Positions 1 to 8,362 of a stretch of DNA of 64,000 nucleotides are shown here, one piece after another. Made by a program: the position numbers and the translations under genes. The first letter of the stretch is position 1. Each line of letters opens with the position of its first letter. The notes under the pieces are model-generated. The model ran no database searches. It was given only the letters and a program-made list of their open reading frames with translations, and had not been told where the DNA came from. The stretch is from the NCBI GenBank assembly GCA_963820775.1, contig CAWGBF010000011.1, forward strand, positions 62,001 to 126,000. The letters run 5' to 3'. The DNA comes from Roseiarcus sp963820775. GTDB lineage: Bacteria; Pseudomonadota; Alphaproteobacteria; Rhizobiales; Beijerinckiaceae.

Positions 1-73
1 TCGCTTGGCGCGCTCGTTGTCCCAGGACATCTCGCTGCGTCTCGCCGCGCAGCTGGCCGGGAAAGCCTCATGA
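1..73 (+). CDS. 3' end of a gene entering from upstream
   Basis: An open frame enters at base 2 and ends with TGA at 71-73. The last 23 residues are alanine/leucine/arginine-rich (ending LAAQLAGKAS) and look like an amphipathic C-terminal helix. This tail is too short to identify the protein. The frame is the only one whose stop precedes the repeat that follows, so I read it as the true gene end, with modest confidence. Confidence 0.4.
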   Translation, partial: RLARSLSQDISLRLAAQLAGKAS

Positions 74-135
74 GAGCCGCGCCCGGCATGGCGGGCGCTC
101 GCAAAGATACGATGCGATTGGGTCGAACCAGCTTC

Positions 136-261
136 GTCATTGCGAGCCATAGGGCGCCGAGAGACGTCCGTCCTTCCAGGCGAGCCACGGCGAAGCAATC
201 CAGGAGTCGTCGGGCCCTACGGCCGCTGGATCGCCACGTCGCTTCGCTCCTCGCGATGACA
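136..261. repeat. dispersed palindromic intergenic repeat
   Basis: The element opens with GTCATTGCGAG (136-146) and closes with its near-perfect inverse CTCGCGATGAC (250-260). Inside are the phrases GAAGCAATCCAGG and CGCTTCGCTCCTCGC. This arrangement is the common Rhizobiales intergenic repeat. It fills the gap between the upstream gene and the ABC transporter operon and has no protein-coding character. Confidence 0.75.
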
Positions 262-297
262 GAATCAAACAGGCGCGGCGGGCGCTAGCCTTAGGCT

Positions 298-1245
298 ATG
301 CTGCTTTACCTAGGACAACGGATCGTCTTGTTCCTGGCGACGCTTCTGTTCGCATCGCTGGTCGTATTCGCGGTCATGCAGATCCTGCCGGGCGACGCGG
401 CCGAGACCATGCTGGGGCCGACGGCGACGCCCGAGGCGGTCGCGGCGCTCTCGCACAAGCTCGGTCTCGATCTGCCGGCGCCCATCCGCTACGCGCGCTG
501 GATCTGGGGCGCCCTGCACGGCGATCTCGGCCTCTCTTACGCCTACGGCTCGCCGATTGGTCCCTTGATCGCTTCGAGCCTTGCGGTCAGCGCGCCGCTC
601 GCGCTGATGGCGATGGCGCTCGCCGCGATCATCGGGCTTGCGGCAGGCGTCTACGCGGCCGATCGGCGCGGGCGCGCGGGTGATGCGATCGTCATGGGGT
701 TCAGCCAGATCGGCATCGCGATGCCGAACTTCTGGCTGGCGATCCTGCTCGTGCTCACCTTCGCGGTGATGCTGAGGCTCGTTCCGGCCGGCGGATTTCC
801 GGGCTGGCATGACCCCGCGCGAGCGATTGCCGCGCTGGTCCTTCCGGCGATCGCGCTTGGCGTCGTGCAGGCGGCGATCGTGACCCGCGTTACAAGGTCG
901 GCGGTGATCGAGGCGCTGAACGAGGACTTCATGCGCACCGCGCGCGCCAAGGGCGTCTCGCGGCGCGCCGCGCTCTGGCGCCATGCGCTGCCGAACGCGC
1001 TGACGCCCATCCTCACCATCATGGGGCTGCAATTCGCCAACCTGATCGCGGGCGCGATCGTGGTCGAGAACGTGTTCGTCTTGCCGGGCCTGGGTCGCCT
1101 CATGCTCCAGTCGATCTCCAACCGCGACACATTGGTGGTCGAGAATGGGGTGATGCTGCTGGCGATGATCGTGATCGGGTTGAACTTCATCGTCGACATC
1201 GCCTGCGCCGCGATCGATCCGAGGCTGAGGGCCTCCGCGACGTGA
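298..1245 (+). CDS. ABC transporter permease, DppB/OppB type
   Basis: This 315-residue integral membrane protein belongs to the peptide/nickel (BPD_transp_1) permease family. It has an N-terminal membrane anchor followed by the TMD core. The EAA loop that contacts the ATPase lies around residues 205-235 (ALNEDFMRTARAKGVSRR, then ALPNALTPI), as expected for DppB. It is the first gene of a run of four transporter genes and overlaps the next permease by 4 bases. The substrate is not fixed by sequence, but the downstream amidase suggests an amide or peptide. Confidence 0.93.
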   Translation: MLLYLGQRIVLFLATLLFASLVVFAVMQILPGDAAETMLGPTATPEAVAALSHKLGLDLPAPIRYARWIWGALHGDLGLSYAYGSPIGPLIASSLAVSAPLALMAMALAAIIGLAAGVYAADRRGRAGDAIVMGFSQIGIAMPNFWLAILLVLTFAVMLRLVPAGGFPGWHDPARAIAALVLPAIALGVVQAAIVTRVTRSAVIEALNEDFMRTARAKGVSRRAALWRHALPNALTPILTIMGLQFANLIAGAIVVENVFVLPGLGRLMLQSISNRDTLVVENGVMLLAMIVIGLNFIVDIACAAIDPRLRASAT

Positions 1246-2081
1246 CCTTGCCCAGCCGGTTCCGCCCGCGCGGGGGGCTGAGCCTGTGGCTCGGCGCCGC
1301 GCTCGTCGCGGCGCTGATCGCCGCCGCCGCATTGTCGCTCATCTGGACGCCGTATCCGCCGACCGCGATCGACATCCCCCACAAGCTCGCGCCCCCGTCC
1401 GCGGCGCACTGGTTTGGCACCGACAATCTCGGGCGCGATGTCGCTTCTCAGATTCTGGCCGGTTCTCGCGTCTCGATTCTGGTCGGCGTCATCGCGGTCG
1501 GCATCGGGCTAGTGTTCGGAATCGTGCTCGGGCTGATCGCGGCGTTTTCCAAGGGCCTCGTCGAAGACGGACTTATGAAACTCAGCGACTTCGTGTTTGC
1601 CTTTCCAGCCCTCCTCTTGGCGATCATGCTGACCTCGACCTTCGGCCCAGGCGTCGTCAACGCCATCATCGCCATTGGCGTCTACAACGTGCCGATTATT
1701 GCGAAGCTCACGCGCGCCACCGCCAATGGCGTCCTCTCCCGCGAATACGCGCTCGCCGCCCGCGCCGCCGGCCGCGGGCCAATCGCCATCGCAATCGACC
1801 ACGTGCTGCCCAATATCGCGCCTGCGCTCATCGTTCAGGCGACGATTCAATTCGCCATCGCCATTCTGGCCGAGGCGGCGCTTTCCTACCTTGGCCTCGG
1901 CGCGCAACCGCCTGAGACATCGTGGGGCAAGATGCTCGCCGACGCCCAGAACGTCCTCTACAATGCGCCACGGCTCGCGCTCTATCCAGGCATTGCGATT
2001 GCGCTCAGCGTCCTAGGCCTCAATCTGCTTGGCGATGGGTTGCGCGACGCGCTCGATCCGAAACTGAAGGCGCGGAGCTGA
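1242..2081 (+). CDS. ABC transporter permease, DppC/OppC type
   Basis: This 279-residue second permease pairs with the preceding one. It begins with GTG inside the GTGA overlap with the upstream stop. It has an N-terminal hydrophobic segment, the HWFGTDNLGRDV motif typical of DppC/OppC proteins at about residues 50-61, and an EAA loop (SREYALAARAAGRG) that should dock on the ATPases. Its stop overlaps the start of the next gene (TGATG), which suggests translational coupling. Confidence 0.93.
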   Translation: MTLPSRFRPRGGLSLWLGAALVAALIAAAALSLIWTPYPPTAIDIPHKLAPPSAAHWFGTDNLGRDVASQILAGSRVSILVGVIAVGIGLVFGIVLGLIAAFSKGLVEDGLMKLSDFVFAFPALLLAIMLTSTFGPGVVNAIIAIGVYNVPIIAKLTRATANGVLSREYALAARAAGRGPIAIAIDHVLPNIAPALIVQATIQFAIAILAEAALSYLGLGAQPPETSWGKMLADAQNVLYNAPRLALYPGIAIALSVLGLNLLGDGLRDALDPKLKARS

Positions 2082-3055
2082 TGCTGCTCGAGGTCGCGGA
2101 GCTCGCGGTCGACGTGGCGACGCCCAGGGGATTGCAGCGCGTCGTCGATCGGACGTCGTTTTCGCTTGATGAGGGCGAGAGCCTCGGGGTGGTCGGCGAG
2201 TCCGGCTCCGGCAAGACGATGACCGCGCTGGCGTTGATGGGCCTGACGCCCGAGGGCGCGCGCGTGTCGGGGGTGATCCGCTTCGAGGGGCGAGAGCTGG
2301 TCGGGCTCGACGAGGATGAATACCGTCAATTGCGCGGCGATCGCATCGCCATGATATTCCAGGAGCCGATGACGGCTCTCAATCCGCTGCGCCGCGTTGG
2401 CGCGCAAGTCGCCGAGCCGCTCATGCTGCATCGGGGCTTGAGTAAGCATGAGGCGCAGGCGCGCGCAGTCCAGTTGCTCGATCATGTGCGACTGGCGGAG
2501 CCGGAACGCGCGGCGCGATCCTATCCGTTCGCGCTTTCTGGCGGCGAACGCCAGCGGGCGATGATCGCCATGGCGATCGGCTGTTCGCCGCGCTTGGTCA
2601 TCGCTGACGAGCCGACGACGGCGCTCGACGTCACGGTGCAGGCGCGCATTCTCGCCCTCATCGACGGACTGCGCTCGGAATCGAAGATGGCGATCCTGCT
2701 GGTGAGCCACGATCTCGCGGTGATCGCTGGGCACTGCGACCGCGTCATCGTCATGTATGCGGGCGTGATCATGGAGAGTGGGCCTGTCGAGGCGGTGTTG
2801 CGTCAGCCGAGAAACCCGTACACGCTGGCGCTGCTCGAGGCCCGCCCGCGACCAGGCGCGCCGCGCGGGGCTCGGCTGAAGACCATCCCCGGCCCGCCGG
2901 CGACTGAGCACGAACATCACGTAGGCTGCCCTTTCGCCGGCCGATGCGCGCTCACCCTCGACATCTGCCGCACAATGGCGCCGCCGGAGGTCATGTTCGA
3001 AGCCGGCCATGTTTCGCGCTGTCATCGCGCTGGTGAAGTGGAGTTCACGCCATGA
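2081..3055 (+). CDS. ABC transporter ATP-binding protein, DppD type
   Basis: This is a 324-residue ATPase of the oligopeptide/nickel family. Walker A is GESGSGKT, the signature is LSGGERQR, Walker B is LVIADEPTTAL and the H-loop is SHDLAV. The C-terminal oligopeptide-binding extension carries GCPFAGRCALTLDIC, whose cysteines match the Fe-S-like cysteine motif of DppD/DppF proteins. I chose the ATG at 2081 because it overlaps the permease stop and begins exactly at the first beta-strand; an in-frame extension upstream lies wholly inside the permease gene. Confidence 0.93.
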   Translation: MLLEVAELAVDVATPRGLQRVVDRTSFSLDEGESLGVVGESGSGKTMTALALMGLTPEGARVSGVIRFEGRELVGLDEDEYRQLRGDRIAMIFQEPMTALNPLRRVGAQVAEPLMLHRGLSKHEAQARAVQLLDHVRLAEPERAARSYPFALSGGERQRAMIAMAIGCSPRLVIADEPTTALDVTVQARILALIDGLRSESKMAILLVSHDLAVIAGHCDRVIVMYAGVIMESGPVEAVLRQPRNPYTLALLEARPRPGAPRGARLKTIPGPPATEHEHHVGCPFAGRCALTLDICRTMAPPEVMFEAGHVSRCHRAGEVEFTP

Positions 3056-3089
3056 GCGAAGCGGGATTCGTCTCATGAGCAACGCGGGA
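3052..3089 (+). repeat. imperfect tandem duplication of a start region
   Basis: Two ATGA start regions lie 23 bases apart. Bases 3052-3066 and 3075-3089 match at 13 of 15 positions. The first ATG opens only an 8-codon reading frame that ends in the second ATGA. The layout suggests a small tandem duplication that moved the start of the second ATPase and left a mini-ORF behind. Confidence 0.55.
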
Positions 3090-4061
3090 ACTCGCGCGAC
3101 GGAGGACGCGCCGCTGCTCGAGGTCTCTTCGCTCGTCAAGACCTACCGCGCGCCGGGTGTCGGCCCGTTCGCGCGCAAGAATGCGCGCCCGGCGCTCGCC
3201 GGGGTCAGCTTCTCGGTGCGTCAGGGGCGCTCGTTCGGAATCGTCGGCGAATCGGGCTCCGGCAAGTCGACGCTCGCGCGCATCGCGCTTGCGCTCGACC
3301 GGCCGGATTCGGGGGTGGTGCGCCTTCAAGGGCGCTCGCTGTTCGATTTGCCGCGACGTGAGTTGCGCGCCGCCCGCGGGCATATGCAAATGGTCTTCCA
3401 GGATCCGTATGGTTCGCTCGACCCGCGCCAGCGCGTCGAGAAGATCGTGGCCGAGCCGCTGGCGGCGCTCGGCGGAGCGACGGGCGCCGAGCGCCGGGCT
3501 CGCGTTCAGGCTTCGCTGGAGGCCGTCGGCCTCAACGCCTCCGACGCTTTGAAGCATCCGCATGAGTTTTCCGGCGGCCAGCGCCAGCGCATCGCGATTG
3601 CTCGAGCGCTCATCACCCGGCCGAGGCTGGTCGTCGCCGACGAGCCCGTGTCGGCGCTCGACGTGTCGGTTCAGGCGCAGACGCTGAACCTGATGAGCGA
3701 TCTCGAGCGCGACGCGGGCGTGACCTTTCTCCTGATCAGCCATGATCTCGCCGTCGTCGCGCATATCTGCGAGACAACCGCGGTGATGTATCGCGGGCGC
3801 ATTGTCGAGATGGGCGAAACCGGCGCCTTGTTCGCCCACCCGGCGCACCCCTATACGCGCGAACTGGTCGACGCCACCCCGCGCCTCGACCGGCCCGCGG
3901 CGCCGCTTCCGCCTCCGAACGATGGACCGGAAACGACGGCGGGCTGTCCTTACGCTGCCCGCTGCGCCTTCGCCCGTCCGCGCTGCCGAGTCGAAGCGCC
4001 AATCCTGGAGGCGAAGAGCGGCGGAAGCCGCGAGGTCGCTTGCTGGTACCCGCTCGATTAG
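3075..4061 (+). CDS. ABC transporter ATP-binding protein, DppF type
   Basis: This 328-residue protein is the second ATPase of the transporter. Walker A is GESGSGKST, the signature is FSGGQRQR, Walker B is LVVADEPVSAL and the H-loop is SHDLAVV. The C-terminal cysteine motif GCPYAARCAFARPRC is shared with the partner ATPase. I chose ATG 3075 because upstream in-frame codons overlap the previous gene in a different frame. The two ATPases should form a heterodimer under the two permeases. Confidence 0.92.
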   Translation: MSNAGTRATEDAPLLEVSSLVKTYRAPGVGPFARKNARPALAGVSFSVRQGRSFGIVGESGSGKSTLARIALALDRPDSGVVRLQGRSLFDLPRRELRAARGHMQMVFQDPYGSLDPRQRVEKIVAEPLAALGGATGAERRARVQASLEAVGLNASDALKHPHEFSGGQRQRIAIARALITRPRLVVADEPVSALDVSVQAQTLNLMSDLERDAGVTFLLISHDLAVVAHICETTAVMYRGRIVEMGETGALFAHPAHPYTRELVDATPRLDRPAAPLPPPNDGPETTAGCPYAARCAFARPRCRVEAPILEAKSGGSREVACWYPLD

Positions 4062-4196
4062 GTCAGCGACATTGACATTAATGTAATGCTTTTTTACATC
4101 CGAAAACCCTTGCACGCCGCTTGGCTGCTCCCAATCTCATACGCGCGTGAGCGACCGCTCTCTTAGGTCGCACGCGAGAGGACATGGAGGCTCGGT

Positions 4197-4724
4197 ATGG
4201 GCACTGCAGATGGCGCCATGGGTGGTTCGTACGGCGCGCGGGAATTCGGCGCGAGCGAGTGGGCCGGCGCCCGCTGGCGGCGCGGCGGCAGGTCACACTG
4301 GACCGCGTTCGAAATCATCGCGATGGTGCTTGGCTTCATCGTCTTTTGGCCGATCGGTCTCGCGATCCTCGGCTACAAGTTCTGGCAGGGCCGATACGGC
4401 GGGCCGGATCTGCAGACGCTGGCGACCAGCAAATGGCAGGATGCGCGCACCATGATGTCGAGCAACTCTTCTTCATGGGGCTGTGGCGCGGTGAAGCGCG
4501 CGAGCCGCTTCTACGCTTCTTCGACCGGCAACGCCGCTTTCGACGAATGGCGGACAGCCGAACTGGTTCGCCTCGACGAAGAGCGCCGCAAGCTTGACGA
4601 GGCGCAACGCGAATTCGCCGAATATGTCGACGCGATTCGTCGCGCCAAGGACCGGGAAGAGTTCGAGCGGTTCATGGCCGAACGTCGGGCCCGCCCTCCG
4701 GGCGGCGGCTCGAACGCGAACTAA
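4197..4724 (+). CDS. DUF2852 family membrane protein
   Basis: This 175-residue protein has one clear hydrophobic segment near residues 35-60 (FEIIAMVLGFIVFWPIGLAI), the hallmark of DUF2852 proteins of Rhizobiales. The rest is charged and probably helical (LDEERRKLDEAQREFAEY). A GGAGG Shine-Dalgarno at 4186-4190 sets the start. The function is unknown. The gene sits between the transporter ATPases and the binding-protein gene but has no evident link to transport and is probably a separate unit. Confidence 0.78.
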   Translation: MGTADGAMGGSYGAREFGASEWAGARWRRGGRSHWTAFEIIAMVLGFIVFWPIGLAILGYKFWQGRYGGPDLQTLATSKWQDARTMMSSNSSSWGCGAVKRASRFYASSTGNAAFDEWRTAELVRLDEERRKLDEAQREFAEYVDAIRRAKDREEFERFMAERRARPPGGGSNAN

Positions 4725-4837
4725 GCGTCGCGGTCTTTTGTGGACGCGATCTTTGATCGCGTCGGCCGAGGTCCGTTATCCGGCGGCAGACGGGCGTCCT
4801 TCCGGACACCCTTAGGCCTGGCGGCTACAGCAAACGC

Positions 4838-4862
4838 CCTTCTCCCCTGACCGGGGAGGGGG
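4838..4862 (+). terminator. hairpin downstream of the DUF2852 gene
   Basis: An inverted repeat CCTTCTCCCC / GGGGAGGGGG surrounds a short loop about 115 bases after the DUF2852 stop. There is no T-tract, so this may be a repeat-derived hairpin rather than an intrinsic terminator. Confidence 0.4.
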
Positions 4863-4870
4863 GCTTGCGC

Positions 4871-4900
4871 TTGACGCTCTTGCGTCTTGCGGTGCTATGC
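4871..4900 (+). promoter_or_regulatory. candidate sigma-70 promoter of the binding-protein gene
   Basis: TTGACG at 4871-4876, an 18-base gap and CTATGC at 4895-4900 resemble the alphaproteobacterial TTGAC/CTATAT consensus. It lies about 30 bases upstream of the ATG, so the binding protein and amidase could be transcribed separately from the permease/ATPase genes. Confidence 0.45.
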
Positions 4901-4927
4901 TCTCGCTGTCCCAGCCTCGGAGCTTCC

Positions 4928-6409
4928 ATGCGCCGCCCGTACCGCTTTTTAGCTACGCTTTTTCTAGCCTTCATGGCGTCGACCATCGTCGCTCTGGCTA
5001 AGGACAGCGTGACGATCGGCATGGTGCTGGAGCCGCCAGGGCTCGATCCTACAGCCGCGCCGGCGGCGGCGATCGGCGAAGTCACGCACTACAACATCTT
5101 CGAGGGCCTGACGAAGATCAACGAGGACTTCTCGATCACGCCGCTCCTGGCCGAGAAATGGGACTTCTCGCCCGATCTCAAGACGCTCACCTTCACACTC
5201 AAGCCGAACGTCAAGTTCCAGGACGACGAGCCGTTCTCGTCGAAGGACGTGAAATATTCCTTCGAGCGCTACGCCAATAAGGAGTCGACCAACAAGGACA
5301 AGGCCTTCTTCGCCTCGATCGAATCGATCGAGGCGCCCGATCCGATGACGATCGTGCTCAAGTTCAAGCAGCCGAGCTTCGAGGCGCTGTATCATCTGGG
5401 CATGGACACCGCGGTCATCCTCGATGAGAAGAGCGCGACGTCCGAATCCACCAATCCCATCGGCACCGGACCTTACAAGCTCTCCTCTTGGGAAAAGGGC
5501 TCGACAATCACGCTCGACAAGTGGGACGGCTATCGCGACGCAGCGAAGATCCCGCTCGCTCACGCCACCTTCCGCTTCATCTCCGATCCCTCGGCGGCGG
5601 TCGCGGCGATGCTGGCGGGCGACGTCGACGCCTTCCCGCGCTTCGCCAACGTGCAGGCGCTTGGCCAGTTCAAGAGCGATCCCCGGTTCCAGGTGCTGGT
5701 CGGCGGCACCGAGGGCAAGACTATCCTCGCCATGAACAACAAGAAGAAGCCGCTCGACGATGTGCGCGTGCGTCAGGCGATCGCCTACGCGCTCGACCGC
5801 AAGGCGATCATCGATGGCGCAATGGACGGCCTCGGCGCGCCGATCGGCAGCCATCTCACGCCCAACGATCCCGGCTACGTCGACCTTACGGCCATGTATC
5901 CGCACGATCCCGAGAAGGCGAAGGCGCTCCTGAAGGAGGCGGGCGTCGCTACGCCGCTCGAGCTCAGCCTTATCCTGCCGCCTCCTCCTTATGCGCGCCA
6001 GGGCGGCGAGATCATCGCGGCTCAGCTCGCCGAGGTTGGGATCAACGCCAAGATTCAGAACGTCGAATGGGCGCAGTGGCTCAGCGGCGTCTACAAGGAC
6101 AAGAACTACGATCTGACCATCATCAGCCACGTCGAACCGCTCGACATCGGCATTTACGCCAATCCGAATTACTACTTCCAGTACGACAGTCCCGCGTTTC
6201 AGGCGATCTACGCCAAAGTAACCTCGGCTCCCAATCTCGAGGCTTACAAGTCGGCGCTTGGCGAAGCGCAGAAGAAGCTCGCCGAGGACAGCGTCAACGC
6301 CTTCCTGTTCCAGTTGCCGAACGTCACCGTCGCCGACGCGAAGCTCAAGGGCCTGTGGAAGAACGCGCCGATTTTCGTCAACGATCTCTCGACGATGGCT
6401 TGGCGATGA
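4928..6409 (+). CDS. ABC transporter substrate-binding protein, family 5
   Basis: This 493-residue periplasmic solute-binding protein belongs to the dipeptide/oligopeptide/nickel family (SBP_bac_5). A signal peptide (RRPYRFLATLFLAFMAST...ALA) precedes mature KDSVTIGM. Family landmarks include EGLTKINEDFSITPLLAEKW and the lobe motif RQAIAYALDRKAII. The ATG at 4928 is preferred over an upstream in-frame codon because it starts a canonical signal peptide. The stop overlaps the amidase start by ATGA, so binding protein and amidase are probably co-translated. The substrate is unassigned. Confidence 0.9.
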   Translation: MRRPYRFLATLFLAFMASTIVALAKDSVTIGMVLEPPGLDPTAAPAAAIGEVTHYNIFEGLTKINEDFSITPLLAEKWDFSPDLKTLTFTLKPNVKFQDDEPFSSKDVKYSFERYANKESTNKDKAFFASIESIEAPDPMTIVLKFKQPSFEALYHLGMDTAVILDEKSATSESTNPIGTGPYKLSSWEKGSTITLDKWDGYRDAAKIPLAHATFRFISDPSAAVAAMLAGDVDAFPRFANVQALGQFKSDPRFQVLVGGTEGKTILAMNNKKKPLDDVRVRQAIAYALDRKAIIDGAMDGLGAPIGSHLTPNDPGYVDLTAMYPHDPEKAKALLKEAGVATPLELSLILPPPPYARQGGEIIAAQLAEVGINAKIQNVEWAQWLSGVYKDKNYDLTIISHVEPLDIGIYANPNYYFQYDSPAFQAIYAKVTSAPNLEAYKSALGEAQKKLAEDSVNAFLFQLPNVTVADAKLKGLWKNAPIFVNDLSTMAWR

Positions 6410-7839
6410 CCCGGCACACGAGAACGGCGAAGGCGGTGAGCACACAACCGTACGGCATGTCGGCGCTGGAGCTGCTCAGCGCCTATCGAAGGCGTGAATT
6501 GTCGCCGGTCGAGGCGATAACGTCGGTGATCGAGCGCGTCGAGGCTTACGAACCCCACATTCACGCGACCTTCCTTTATGCTCCGGAGCGGGCGCTTCAT
6601 GAGGCGCGGGCTTCCGAGGCGCGCTGGGCCAAGGGGGAGCCGGTCGGTCCGCTCGACGGCTTGCCGATCACGATCAAGGACAATATCGCAACGCGCGGCG
6701 ATCCCACGCCGGTCGGCACGGCGGCGGGCGACATGACGCCGGCCAAGGCCGACGCGCCCCCGGCGGCGCGGGTGCGCGAGGCTGGCGCCATCATCTTCAC
6801 CAAGACGACGATGCCCGATTACGGCATGCTGTCCTCCGGCCTGTCGAGCTATCATCCGCTGGCGCGCAATCCATGGAAACTGGACTGCAATCCTGGCGGG
6901 TCTTCGGCGGGCGCGGGCGCGGCGGCGGCGGCGCTCTACGGTCCGCTGCACATCGGAACCGACATCGGCGGCTCGGTGCGCCTGCCGGCAGGCTGGTGCG
7001 GAATCTTCGCGCTCAAGCCGAGCGCCGGACGCGTCCCGATCGATCCGCCATACATCGGCCGGGTCACCGGCCCGATGACGCGCGATGCGGCCGACGCGGC
7101 ATTATTGATGGCGACCCTGTCGCTGCCCGATATCCGCGACTACGCAAGCCTCAAGTACGAGCAGCTTGACTGGATCGTCGAGCCTTCGCCGCTCAGGGGT
7201 CTGCGCGTCGGCCTGTTGTTGGAAGCGGGTTGCGGCGTTCCGCCGACGCCTGAAGTGAAGGCCGCTGTTCAGCGCGCCGCGAAGGATTTCGAGGCCGCAG
7301 GCGCGCATGTGGAGCCGCTCAAGCCGTTTCTCACCCAGGACATGCTCGACGGGCTCGATCATTTCTGGCGCACTCGGGCGCTGACCGAAATGAACGGGCT
7401 CACTCCCAGCAAGCGCGCAGCGGTGCTGCCATTCATCCGCGACTGGGCGGAATCGGCCAGCGGCTTTTCGGGCGAACAGGTGTTCCGGGGCTTCAGCCAG
7501 ATCCCGGTGATGCGCAAAGCGACGATTGAGGCGACGGCTCCTTTCGACTGTGTGCTGTCGCCGACCGCGCCGATGACGGCGTTTCCCGCCGAATGGGCGT
7601 CGCCGAGCCGCGACCCGCTTCAGCCGTTTCCGCAAGTCGGCTTCACCGTACCCTTCAACATGTCCGAGCAGCCGGCGGCCTCGGTCAACTGCGGCTATGA
7701 CGCTGACGGCCTGCCGATCGGGCTGCAGATCATCGGCCGTCGATTCGACGACCTCGGCGTGCTGGCGATCGCGCGGGCTTTCGAGGCCATTCGGGCTTTC
7801 GAGCCGAGGCCGTGGCCGGAGCCGCCCCGAGGGGCGTGA
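6406..7839 (+). CDS. amidase (amidase signature family)
   Basis: This 477-residue amidase signature enzyme hydrolyses a carboxylic amide to acid plus ammonia or amine. The Ser-cisSer-Lys triad is visible: lysine in PITIKDN (about residue 91), the cis-serine in NPGGSSAGAG (about 166) and the nucleophilic serine in GTDIGGSVRLP (about 190). There is no signal peptide, so it is cytoplasmic. Its ATGA overlap with the binding-protein gene suggests that it processes the imported substrate. Glutamyl-tRNA amidotransferase GatA is unlikely given this context and the absence of gatB/gatC. Confidence 0.9.
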   Translation: MTRHTRTAKAVSTQPYGMSALELLSAYRRRELSPVEAITSVIERVEAYEPHIHATFLYAPERALHEARASEARWAKGEPVGPLDGLPITIKDNIATRGDPTPVGTAAGDMTPAKADAPPAARVREAGAIIFTKTTMPDYGMLSSGLSSYHPLARNPWKLDCNPGGSSAGAGAAAAALYGPLHIGTDIGGSVRLPAGWCGIFALKPSAGRVPIDPPYIGRVTGPMTRDAADAALLMATLSLPDIRDYASLKYEQLDWIVEPSPLRGLRVGLLLEAGCGVPPTPEVKAAVQRAAKDFEAAGAHVEPLKPFLTQDMLDGLDHFWRTRALTEMNGLTPSKRAAVLPFIRDWAESASGFSGEQVFRGFSQIPVMRKATIEATAPFDCVLSPTAPMTAFPAEWASPSRDPLQPFPQVGFTVPFNMSEQPAASVNCGYDADGLPIGLQIIGRRFDDLGVLAIARAFEAIRAFEPRPWPEPPRGA

Positions 7840-7972
7840 GCGGGTCGCGGCTCGAGCGCGGGTTTCCAGGAAGTGAAGCGTCGTTTGTCGGGCCGCGGGA
7901 AAGCGCGTAAAAGGCGCCGCGTCTCAAACGTTTTCTCGCGATTGTTTTTTTCGCGGCAGGGAGGATTGGCCG

Positions 7973-8315
7973 ATGAAAAAGTTCATGGTTCTATACATGG
8001 CCAATGCGGCCGACTTTGAGAGGATGATGAAGGAGTTCCACTCCCGAGCAGCAGAAGAAAGGCATGGAGGCGTGGATGAAGTGGATGGGCGACCACAAGT
8101 CGTCCCTCGTCGATGGCGGGGCGCCTCTGGGCAAGACCAAGCGGGTTGACGCCAAAGGCGCGTCCGACGTCAAGAACGGGATCGGAGGCTATTCGATCGT
8201 GCAGGCCGAAACCGCGGAAGCCGCGACAAAGCTGTTCGGCAAGGATCATCCGCATCTCCAGATTCCGGGCAGCTGGGTCGAAGTCATCGAAGTCATGCAT
8301 ATTCCCGGGATGTGA
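7973..8315 (+). pseudogene. YCII-like small protein, +1 frameshift
   Basis: A GGGAGG Shine-Dalgarno precedes ATG 7973. The first 21 codons (MKKFMVLYMANAADFERMMK) and the sequence from 8037 onward (STPEQQKKGMEAWMKW...) clearly form one protein of about 113 residues, as in the small YCII-like family of Rhizobiales. They are in different frames. Removing one T from GAGTTC at 8033-8038 restores MMKESTPEQQKKGM. This is either a pseudogene or a base-calling error. The function of the family is not established. Confidence 0.75.
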
Positions 8316-8362
8316 GGCGTGATTCGCGTCGCGCGCTTTGGCGAGGGAGATCGTTTGGCTTG

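Noticed and set aside
70..288. 72-codon frame before the ABC permease
   Set aside because: It lies over the palindromic intergenic repeat and has no protein-like composition or ribosome-binding site.
310..1409. Long reverse-strand frames over the ABC permease genes
   Set aside because: They are Arg/His-rich antisense shadows of strongly coding GC-rich genes, as are similar frames opposite many other genes in the window.
7801..7972. Possible terminator or regulatory element after the amidase
   Set aside because: There are short GC palindromes but no hairpin with a T-tract in the right order; the T-run belongs to the leader of the next gene.
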